DNA from: Isoetes taiwanensis
Lineage: Eukaryota > Streptophyta > Lycopodiopsida > Isoetales > Isoetaceae
DNA length: 64,000 nucleotides
Direction: 5' to 3'
Assembly (NCBI GenBank): GCA_021234155.1
Contig: JAJEKV010000065.1
Coordinates: 5,970,807-6,034,806, forward strand
The position numbers were made by a program, and so were the translations under genes. This document shows positions 45,677 through 54,054 of this stretch, one piece after another (position 1 is the first letter of the stretch; the number at the start of each line of letters is the position of its first letter). The notes below the pieces were generated by a model. It did no database searches. It was not told the DNA's origin and was given only the letters and a program-made list of their open reading frames with translations.

Positions 45677-46853
45677 TTAGTCCTTCCGCTTGATGTACTT
45701 AGCCGCCATATCCTTTGGCTGAAGGGTCACTCTTTTGCATGGAGAGTGCATGCTAATGAATCTTCGTCGGTGCTGCACAACCTCCATCTCTGCCGCTTCT
45801 TGTAAAGCGAAAACATGTCGTTGGTTACTAAGCTTGTTGGGGTCGAACTCCCACAAGATTTCTCGACAAACCTCGAATGCCGCTTCCTGGATGAGGAACT
45901 GTGAGCTCCTTTGGAAGTGTTTGATTTCCATAAGGCTCGCAAAAAAGGGGAGTCTTGGGACCTCTTCATAGGCTTCTTCTCGGTTCTCGCGCGGTTCAAG
46001 TGGGGTTTGAGCTGGAATGCTTCCCCGAAGTTGGCCTCCCTCCTTCGACACGCTTTGACCACTGCTTTGTTTCGCCGTAGGCCATGCGTGAGTCTTCGTG
46101 CATCTTCTTGTATACTTTGTAATCTGCCAATTCTTTCTTGTACCTCCTCTCTGGCCCTAAGGTGTACGAGTCCCGGGCGATTTTGGTTGCTTTCTTTCCA
46201 GCTGCTTTCTCTGCATCCAGTTTCTTTGCTTCTTGCCATTCCAAAATGGTGGGGTAATGTAGGGGAGTAGGTTAACTGCGTGTCCCCTAGCGTCGGAGTT
46301 GGGATTGGCTCTTCCTCCGCATTTCATCTATGTCCGGACGAGGGTTAGGATTCTGTTGAGAGGATTCTCCTGTTCCGAGAAGGGTTGCCTCTAAGAATTC
46401 TGCTATATCTTCAGTGTCTTCTGACGAGGTTGGAGGTTGTTCGCCTTCGGTTGGTTCGTTTATGGTTACGCCGACCGAGGTTCTCCTCTTCTTACGTGTG
46501 GGTTCTTCAGTTATTACCCTTTTTCCTTTGGGATCGGGATCCTCTCTATTCTTGGTTCTTTGTTCTCCATTATTGGTCGTCTTACGCTTCCTGCACCCCT
46601 CCTCATCCGCTTTTTTCTCTTTTCTCCTCCTTCCTCTTGGCTCTTTCTTCTCTTCTCCTTGCCTTTTCCTCCCTTCTTCTTGGCCTTTTCTTCTTTCCTC
46701 CGCCTCTTTTCCAAATTCACTGTAATACCTAGGCACCTCCATGTCACCTTGTTTATCAAGTCCAAGATCTTTGAGCTTCGTTCACCAAGCGAGCACTTGG
46801 GCCCCTATCGTCCTTCTTTTGGCTTGCTGGGCGGTTTGTTTGGTCCTAGCCAT
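45677..46853 (-). pseudogene. Retrotransposon-encoded histone H3-like protein (element M)
   Basis: The frame opens MARTKQTAQQAKRRTIG; its first eight residues are those of histone H3. A TGA follows codon 23, then the same frame continues through a Lys/Glu/Arg-rich linker (46780-46290) and a helical segment RRYKKELADYKVYKKM, with frame changes near 46290 and 46030. The last about 88 codons (45940-45677) are an H3 fold: EIKHFQRSSQFLI (alpha-N), FEVCREILWEF (alpha-1), ALQEAAE...KRVT (alpha-2 and loop), PKDMAAKYI (alpha-3). The spacing ALQEAAE to KRVT to PKD (33 residues) equals canonical H3. The total of about 390 residues is nearly three times H3. Hairpin pairs flank it. It would plausibly enter nucleosomes or mimic H3; the stop and shifts make this copy non-functional unless they are sequence errors. 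Confidence 0.88.
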
Positions 46854-47072
46854 TGTATGACAAATACGATTTGGAGCGTGGCGCTAAAAGATCGGCTAAT
46901 GAGAAGGAGCTCGTGGAAGCACGGGAGAAACCTAAAAAAATGAGCCTATGTCCCGTATTTTATAGGGTTGGATTTTTAGGGTTTGGTCGAATTAGTCTTC
47001 TGGTTAGTTTGCTGGCGAAAGTCTCCTCATCTAGGGCGAAATTGGGGTCTTGTTTGGTCCTGCTTCTTGAAT

Positions 47073-47133
47073 GGCTCTAAGAGTGCTGAGGGGGTTAGGT
47101 CGGACCTAACTATACTCAAGCACTCTTGGAGTC
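47073..47133. repeat. Element M hairpin 3
   Basis: Arms GGCTCTAAGAGTGCT and AGCACTCTTGGAGTC with inner stem TTAGGT-cgg-ACCTAA. It keeps the same single G-T position as its sisters. It lies 5' of the H3-like gene. Confidence 0.88.
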
Positions 47134-47389
47134 GTTGGCCTTCTCTCCGCTCCAACACATCCAATTTACACAATTTACATGTTGTTACCCACTAATTTAA
47201 GCATTTTAAGCAAGATCTTATTATTTCCTTGACCCTTTGAGTAATTTATAATCAATTTTTAAGACCACTTTTAGGGATGATCTTTTAGGATACAATTCTA
47301 GCTATTTCGAGCATTTTAACTGGGATTTCATCTTTTATCTTACCATTTGGAGTCCCTAAGGTCAAGTTCTAGGGTTCATATGGGGTGAC

Positions 47390-47457
47390 GACTCTAAGAG
47401 TGCGCGAAAGGGCCATTAGGTCTGAACCTAACATGCTCCTGGCGCACTCTTGGAGTC
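47390..47457. repeat. Element M hairpin 4
   Basis: Arms GACTCTAAGAGTGCGC and GCGCACTCTTGGAGTC with inner stem TTAGGT-ctga-ACCTAA. It lies in the leader, about 240 bp from the primer site. Confidence 0.9.
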
Positions 47458-47694
47458 ATTGGCCAAAAGTGCTTGAAATTTAGTAGGGTCTTTAAGTGCT
47501 ATTTCGATTGTTTGTTCTATCTTACCTATGTTCTCTAATTATCTTAATCTTAGATAATTACTATCTCTACCCCGGGAGAAAAATTTTCCCGCAACTCGAG
47601 GTTTGTGCTTGGGCTTTTATCTCCAAGACTGAATGTCTAGATGAGTTAGTCCCTATAGGGTTTCTGGGCCGCTCGATCCCCGTCCGCCAAGATC

Positions 47695-47707
47695 GAGCTC
47701 GATACCA
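47695..47707 (-). other. Element M primer binding site
   Basis: The minus strand reads TGGTATCGAGCTC one base after the 5' LTR, matching the initiator tRNA-Met primer site (TGGTATCAGAGC) with one A missing. The same missing A is seen in the element P family, so the variant is inherited. Confidence 0.8.
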
Positions 47708-47708
47708 T

Positions 47709-49259
47709 TGTGATTTGCCCCCGGCCATATCGATGCCCGATCAGATACAAACCGGAGATCATCCCTCAAACCAGCACCTGCTCGCTGATGTGAGGCCGTC
47801 CACCTAACATCGGGCTCTCGATGGTGGCCAAGAACCCGACGGGGAAGAATGGACGTGTCATTCATCCCGTCTCCCTCGGGATCGACCTAGCAACGGAAGC
47901 GTAAACAAAACATGAGCACATGACATCAAGCAATAAAAATATACCCACCTCGAAGGGTGGTCCACCATATCACAATAAGTCGCATCACACATCGGGACAT
48001 CAACATGACATAGGGGAGATCCTACCCAGTGCTCGGACTCATGGGGATCGACCGACGTGACGAGGTCTCCGGATAGCATGCGGTGCAGAATTCATGGCAA
48101 ATGGATTTGGTGGCATAGGAACATGGTCGTTGGGTAGTCCACTCCATCCGCCCCTCCATGCATACTATGCATAGGCTGAAAAGTATTGGAGCTCCCGACC
48201 GTAGCTTCGGGTGAATAGCCAGGGGGCTACTACCTCTCGGGTTGCATCTCCCCAGTCCCAGGAGGGGAGGAGATCTCTCCCTCCGAAGGTTCATGCTACC
48301 CACCTGGTGAGCTAGAGAGCCACCGCCAGATACGACTTGAACTCACCGAAGGCGACGATCACCCCACGGTGTCGAGCCCATACCCCGCCTCACGCAGCCG
48401 GTGGTATTAGGCCTAGCTCACAGCGTTCCCCGGCCGTCTTTACGCGCCAGCGGGATCAACCGTGAATAGACAAGCCCTCCCTTATCAGCCGGTCTAGCTC
48501 CGCCACCCACAGCCAGGCGGGCTCCTATGCACAGGCCGCATTAATTGGGAATTAATGGGCTAAAACTATGATCATACAACTACTTGGGCTCTGGGTCTCT
48601 ACCCCCCTTCCCAATACACAAGAGTGGCGCATAGAAGATCACAATAACATCACATCAGAACTGAAACAATAGAATACATCTATTCTAATCTACCTAATCA
48701 TACATGGTTAGGTTCCTTTGTTAGTATCTATCATTCTTAGGCTGTAGGGGTCGCCTATAGCCAAGAATGAACACTAATCCTATGGAATGAGGACTGAAAA
48801 CTCGGATCTAACTATCGGATCAACCACTAACCGGCTTCTTGGCTGGCTCCAACTCCTCCGGGCGGCCCATGCCGCTGAATCTCGAGATTGTTTGCTTGGT
48901 TGAGCCGCCGCTAAGGAATGGTTCCTCGCTCATCGTTCACGCCGAAATCGCCCACTTTGCTGCTCCGATCCGACCTATGGGGTTGGGAACTGAAAAGGTT
49001 TCCCTTTTAGGGTTAATGCCCCTTTATCCCCATGACTTTAGGGCTGGGCCCTGATTGGTTAGTGGGCTATTGCCACATGGCAAAAGGGTATTGTATTCAC
49101 ATGTGGTCTTAGCATGTGCAATATAATCGGTCACAAGGTTGTACCCTAGGGTACTACCCCTTTATGGTCGATGCGTACATGTCGTCTAAGTCGACATGTA
49201 CTAGTGACGTGTCGGTATAATATACGTATTTGTGCCATATATTATCCTGGAACGTCACA
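47709..49259 (-). repeat. Element M 5' LTR
   Basis: Spans TGTGATTTGCCC to GGAACGTCACA on the plus strand. It lacks the 346-bp insertion of the 3' LTR and otherwise aligns over its length, with many small differences. The promoter should lie inside, but no TATA box can be assigned with confidence. Confidence 0.9.
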
Positions 49260-49264
49260 GTCAA
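49260..49264. repeat. Target site duplication GTCAA (right)
   Basis: Second copy of the 5-bp duplication directly after the terminal CA of the 5' LTR. Confidence 0.9.
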
Positions 49265-49920
49265 TGACGTAGATGTAGTAGCAAACATATAGAAAATAAA
49301 GATTGCTAAAGGAAATGCAAAATTCTGGTTAACAATACGGTGCCTCTGTCATATAATTATGATAAACATTAAAGTAAGGTGAGTAAGTCTCGCGAGATAA
49401 GAGATTACCCCCACTATGGGCACCAAAATTTGAATGTATCAATTCATAAACAAAACGGGCCGGAGCAACGAATTGAATACCCTCCAGATTCTTGCTAGAC
49501 CGGTTGCGTTCAACCAACTAAGGTATTCAACAAGAAAGGCGAGGAAAAGCAGGTGGCTTTGTTATTTGGCAAGATCGTCCCTTCTTTGGCGATTCTCAAG
49601 TATAGCGATGCACCGTTCCATCAAATCTAGGGCAAAATCATTGCACGCCCATGTGCTCTTGTCAATGCAAAGAAGATCTCTTTGAATGTATCGTTCTATG
49701 CCATCGAGCTGCATGCTGGTTTTGCGTGGCATCATGCGGTATGCCATCTCGATCGGACAGGATAGATGTACAGAATCATATGTCCAAATAAGTCTTCGAT
49801 TTCTGGAAAATCTAAAAGTTTTTCCGGCAGGTATAACCCTTAAAATCTTACGAAATTAACTTAAAAACAATTCCAAAAAGTTTTTAGCTAAACCTGAAAA
49901 TCCCAAATTAAAAGGGTTGA
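49265..49920. other. Host sequence between elements M and P
   Basis: No LTR or primer site of element P is visible here. A minus-strand frame at 49747-49562 (LDGIERYIQRDLLCIDKSTW) has protein-like composition but no known motif. Element P similarity begins at about 49920 (ataaaaagaatgagcc). Confidence 0.45.
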
Positions 49921-49956
49921 TAAAAAGAATGAGCCAAAAATTTGCCAAGTAAGGTG

Positions 49957-50023
49957 GTCTCACAGCTCGCGCCTGGGCACAGAACTAAACTTTAGTTTTT
50001 GAGCGAGGCGCAAGCTGTGAGAC
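49957..50023. repeat. Element P hairpin 1
   Basis: Outer arms GTCTCACAGCTCGCGCCT and AGGCGCAAGCTGTGAGAC differ at one pair. The inner stem is AACTAAAcTTTAGTT. The sequence is unrelated to the element M hairpins, but the position is equivalent. Confidence 0.88.
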
Positions 50024-50146
50024 ATCGAGCCAAGGTCACTCAAACATGACAAATTTGAGAAAACTAAGGTGGTAAGGCTAATTCTAAGATAGGAATTAAT
50101 TAGAATAGCATGTTTTAATTACTTAAATTACTTAAAGATATGTGAA

Positions 50147-50213
50147 ATCTCACAGCTCGCGCCTGGTCTAAAAACTAAACTTTAGTTTTTGAGCGAGGTG
50201 CGACCTGTGAGAC
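50147..50213. repeat. Element P hairpin 2
   Basis: Arms TCTCACAGCTCGCGCCT and AGGTGCGACCTGTGAGA with the same inner stem AACTAAAcTTTAGTT. It lies 200 bp upstream of the H3-like start codon. Confidence 0.85.
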
Positions 50214-50419
50214 CAATAAGTAGAAAACGTCTGAAATAAGTGTAAGTTTTAATTAAATAGGTACCTTAGCAGGCTAAATAGAGCAACTTGAATTTTGACC
50301 TAAAATTTCCCAAGCTATAAATAGAAGTAGACCCCCCTCATTTCAATGTTCCCGCTTTTAGAAACCAAATCTCGCTCTCTAAGGCATTTTACGTCCGAGA
50401 TCCGATTGACACCACAAAC

Positions 50420-51715
50420 ATGGCACGAACCAAGCAGATCATGAGGAAAGCCCCACCAAAGGAAAGCGACCAGCCCGATGCCGGGTGATGATTCGGGCGA
50501 TGCTCCAAGAGCCTCCCTTAACCCTAATCTGGTCAATCTTCTTCGAAAGTGAGGGAGAACCTTCGAACGAAAGCAAAATCAAGAAGAGGAAGTACATTCA
50601 GAGGCCGGACTAAGTGATTGAGGAAGAGGAGGAGGGAGCGCAGAGGGAAAAGAGAACCAAGGCCCGAGAAGAACAGAGGATGCCGACGCCAGAGTCGACT
50701 ATCATTGACGCAACAAGTCGAGGCCCGGATTCGAAAAAGAAGCTGAGGAGCAAAGAAGAGCGTAACGAAGCTCGAGGCTCGAAATGCAGAGGGAAGCAGC
50801 ACTCGCTTATCAGAAATATGAACGCCGAAAGAAAAAAGGGAACAAAAGAAGAGGAAGAGAGAAGAGGAGGAGGCAAAAGCGCCGAGGAACCGAAGAAGAA
50901 GAAGGGCAAAGCCGCGGAGCAGCCCAAAAGGAAGCTAAAGAAAACGCCTAATCCTAAGATAGTGATAGTCGAATCCACGACCACCGACAAATCCCCCTAC
51001 AAGCCCCTGGACGATTCTCGACGGAGATCATAATCCCAACACCGAGGGAGCAGTGCCCTCCAAACCCCGATCAGAGCAGTGTGGTGACCGAAAGCGATAG
51101 CACCCGAGGAGGAGCAAGCAGACACAGCTGAAGAAGCCCCTCCTTATCCGGAAATGGGACAGAAAGAAGCAACCCTACCGCCGAGAGTCTTACGCCACCA
51201 ACCCCATCAAAGTCTACGAAATAAAGATGCGGGACCACGAGGCCTATATGAAGGAGTGGGATGCATACAACTCCTACTACCAGAGAACAGTGGTCAAGAC
51301 CATCGAAGGGGGGGTCACCCCACAAAGCAAAGAGACCCTTACGACCCCCACCACCCAAGCCCAAGGTCCCAAAAAGCCTTCCCCGTAAGAAGCTCACTAA
51401 GAAGCAAAATGAAAGCAAAGAGCACTACGGAGATTCGCACTTCCAAATACAGCCTACAGCTTTCCTGATTCCCCTCGGCCCCCTTTGCTCAGCTAGTTAG
51501 AGAGGTAATGCAGATTTTCGTGACTGACTTTAGGGTCACAGATGAAATGTCACCGGCAATCGCAGAAGCGGCTGAGCAGCTTTATAGTACAACATTTTGA
51601 AGACTCAACATCTTGCACCGTCCCATGCCAAACGAAAGTAACCCTTATGAGGCAAGACATGTATCTTGCTAGACGATTAAGGAGAACGCCTTTAGAACCA
51701 TTTGTAAATAATTGA
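50420..51715 (+). pseudogene. Retrotransposon-encoded histone H3-like protein (element P)
   Basis: ATG 50420 opens MARTKQIMRKAPPKE, sharing MARTKQ with histone H3, and meets a TGA after codon 22. A Lys/Glu/Arg-rich linker follows (50614-51030, REKRTKAREEQ, EEPKKKKGKAAEQPK), then a helical segment IKVYEIKMRDHEAYMKEW (about 51203) equivalent to one in element M. The H3 fold occupies 51421-51715 in three frames: TEIR (alpha-N), PFAQLVREVMQIF, TDFR and AEAAEQLYSTTF (alpha-1 to alpha-2). After a one-base shift in a T-run at 51595-51598, FED, KVTLMRQDMYLARRLRR and the stop at 51713 follow. The block PF..LVRE to EAAE is 32 residues in both P and H3. The core is closer to H3 than that of M, whereas the tail of M is closer. 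Confidence 0.87.
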
Positions 51716-51841
51716 AAATTTTGTAAAATGGAACAATTTTGTGTACTTTAGTTGCCCCGAACTTGACTAGTTAGGATGAGTTAGCAGGTTTTAGTTTTTA
51801 TTTTAGTGAAATAGGACATTTTGCCGATCGAAGTATGTGAT

Positions 51842-51905
51842 GTCTCATAGTCCGCCGGGCAAGAAACTAAACTTTAGTTTTTGAGCCAGGCGCAAGTCGC
51901 GAGAC
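51842..51905. repeat. Element P hairpin 3
   Basis: Weaker arms GTCTCATAGTCCGCC and GGCGCAAGTCGCGAGAC, same inner stem AAACTAAACTTTAGTTTTT. It lies 125 bp after the H3-like stop. Confidence 0.75.
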
Positions 51906-52038
51906 CTTGCCTCAAAACTTGCTAAAACAGCTCCAAATTGACCAAATAAGGGGTCAATTCTACCCGATTTGATGAGGCCATCATCCTTACACCTTTAGTT
52001 CACCTAAATTGACATGTTTTGATCAAAATGGGACTGAT

Positions 52039-52099
52039 GTCTCACAGTACCGACTAGAAACTAAACTTTAGTTTTTGAGCGAGGCTAAAGTCGTGAGAC
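52039..52099. repeat. Element P hairpin 4
   Basis: Arms GTCTCACAGT and GTCGTGAGAC around the common inner stem AACTAAAcTTTAGTT. It completes the second pair, before ORF2. Confidence 0.75.
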
Positions 52100-52331
52100 C
52101 TCCTACCATTTCTTCACCCGAAGCTTGCCAAAATGATCTTCAACCCGTTGTATAGCATCTTTCAATAATCCAGCCATGCTCTAACACTTGAACTAGTCTT
52201 CAAATTCCCATTTTGACCTCATTACAGACTACAAACACCCAACCCGAAGAATTTTCCATGTCCCTCAAAAATTAGGGTTTTTCTTTTTCTATAAATAAGT
52301 CCCTCATTTTACGCCAGAGCACCCCACAAGT

Positions 52332-53959
52332 TTGCTCCTCGCTCTCTTAGCCCGATTTTCCAACTCCCCGGCGGCTTGTTGCAACCATTTGCTACTCTCT
52401 TCCGCATTGAACTCATGGCAACCTCTCGATTTCAGATGGTACAAAGACTACGGCCATGCCGCCGAGGCCGACATCGATGAAATTTTCCATGTCTTCCGGA
52501 AGGAGGTAGATGTCCAAGCAACTTTGCACGCAACCCCAGCCTACACAGAAGTCCGTCTTGAATTCCAAGCTAGGGTAGAGCCATCTCTAGTGCAGCCCCC
52601 ACCTTGCGAGGTTACTTTGTTCCTAGACAATCCCTCGCAGCAGCCTTTTAGGCGATGTTCCAAACATTGCCAAGTACCTCACAAACAAGGCGCAAGCCAA
52701 GACGCCGAGCCAATGGTCCTAACCGGCAATAGGACCAAATACTTCTTTCAACACCGCCTTTAGCAATTTTTTCTTACCCATCGCGGGCCGAAAACACTGT
52801 GGGGAGAAACCTCCATTCCCCCATGGACGGGACCCATTAGCCATAGCAAAGAACAACGCTCCTTACGCAATACAACAGAGCAGAAGAAGGAAAAGAAGAA
52901 GACTCGTAAGAAGAGGAATCGAAGAGGAGGAAGACTACGTCAACTCGAATTCTGCTGAAGAGCCGACAAAGTGCAACAAGAGTGGCAAGACTTCTCAAAG
53001 AAGCCGCAAACTCTTAGAATCACAAGACCCCCTTGCTAGGCATTACAAGCCTAGCCCCCATCATTGTCGGCTTAAGAATTTTTGCTCCTAAGCTTACATC
53101 CAAAAATCTCCCTGAGTGCAGAAAGGGAATATCGACCAAGAGTTGCGCGCACCAACTCCGAAGAACGGATCTGACGACTTCATCGTCCGAGGAACCTCCT
53201 CGACTTCCCACTCCAAGTGAGGGAAGCCGACACTTACACGGGAGTCGACCCTCCCATATCCAAGCCTACAAAGCAAAGATCGTGCAGATTATGGAGGCGC
53301 ACTGTGTGCCGCCGCACTTCAACTACCGACGGAGGAAGAGTTCCTTGCTCTACAGAAGAGATGGGGATTCGCCACGCCGACATCAAACATCTTAACGGCA
53401 AGCTCTTCGCAACACCTCCCCGAGAGAAGAGGCGAAGTTCGACCTCGTGAGAGCTTCAGCAAAATGGACTACGTGGAGCTCACCACTGGAGGTTGATGAT
53501 TTTGGCGCGCATTACGAGCTGATACCGCAATCAGCCGAGGATTCGCCACGCAACGCATGTGTCGCTATGGTATTACCTTCCCTCGCCGATGGATCTTAAG
53601 AATAGCGGTAATTCACCGCAAAATTCATCCCTGTGGGCTTAAGAAGGAGTGTCGATGCCGATCAAGCCTCGTGATTTGCCGGCATGCTCGGGCTACCCCT
53701 CAACACACCGGTAATATGCCATCCCGGGTGAAGAGAGCGTAGCACTCGATGTTTTCGACTTCGCCATACCTTACAGCGGCAGGGAAGATTACAAGGACCG
53801 CAGCTTATACCTCCGACCGCAGAGTCAAGACTTGGCGCAGAGCTTTGCGGTGGATCTTCAAATAACGCCCTTAGGAACTTGGGTCATTCAAAGGGGAAAT
53901 GTTCTCAAGTGAAGAAGTTCCTAGAGGATAATCCATCCTACCGGCATTATCAAGAATAG
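52332..53959 (+). pseudogene. Element P ORF2, extra gene of unknown function
   Basis: The first open part (52332-52763) contains WYKDYGHAAEADIDEIFHVF and ATPAYTEVRLEFQARVEPSL, homologous to element M ORF2. Then come LGITSLAPIIV (53035), LPTEEEFLALQKRWG (about 53320), VFDFAIPYSGREDYKDRSLY (53755) and a terminal SQVKKFLEDNPSYRHYQE ending at 53959. Pieces lie in all three frames. ATG 52415 (MATSRF) may be the true start. The charged stretch at 52860-52970 replaces the acidic domain of M. No known domain is recognised. Its conserved order (WYK block, acidic block, LGITS block, EEEF block, KKFLED end) defines the family. Confidence 0.65.
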
Positions 53960-54054
53960 TTAGGAATCTTGATACCGGAAGTCTTTTGTAGTAAGCATAT
54001 TATATAATATAAAGATAACTTCTCCTGCATTTTTAAATGTTTTGTTGATATATT
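53960..54054. other. AT-rich spacer between ORF2 and gag
   Basis: A short AT-rich stretch (tattatataatataaag) with no frame. It could hold a promoter or splice signal for gag, which the sequence alone cannot show. Confidence 0.35.

Larger units (their letters stand above)
35853..49259 (-). mobile_element. Element M: complete Ty3/gypsy chromovirus with histone H3-like gene
   Basis: Both LTRs, primer site, polypurine tract and 5-bp target duplication are present, spanning 13.4 kb. Gene order on the minus strand is 5' LTR, primer site, hairpin pair, H3-like gene, hairpin pair, ORF2, gag, protease, RT, RNase H, integrase, chromodomain, polypurine tract, 3' LTR. Chromoviruses are Ty3/gypsy elements with a chromodomain at the end of integrase. 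About 4 kb of extra genes lie between the leader and gag, far more than in ordinary members. All genes are broken by stops or shifts in this copy. Confidence 0.93.

Noticed and set aside
45677-46853. The H3-like gene as an ordinary processed histone H3 pseudogene of the host
   Set aside because: The tail and fold are separated by about 300 residues absent from H3, the core is too diverged, and the same layout recurs in a second element with the same neighbours.
45256-47457. Hairpins as animal-type histone mRNA 3' stem-loops
   Set aside because: They do not match that consensus, lie on both sides of the gene, and plants do not use that signal.
47695-47707. A tRNA gene at the primer binding sites
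   Set aside because: Only the 3'-end complement of about 12 bases is present; no cloverleaf surrounds it.
50533-50990. Minus-strand frames rich in Ser/Phe/Leu opposite the element P linker
   Set aside because: They are shadows of the Lys/Glu-rich plus-strand linker and carry no motif.
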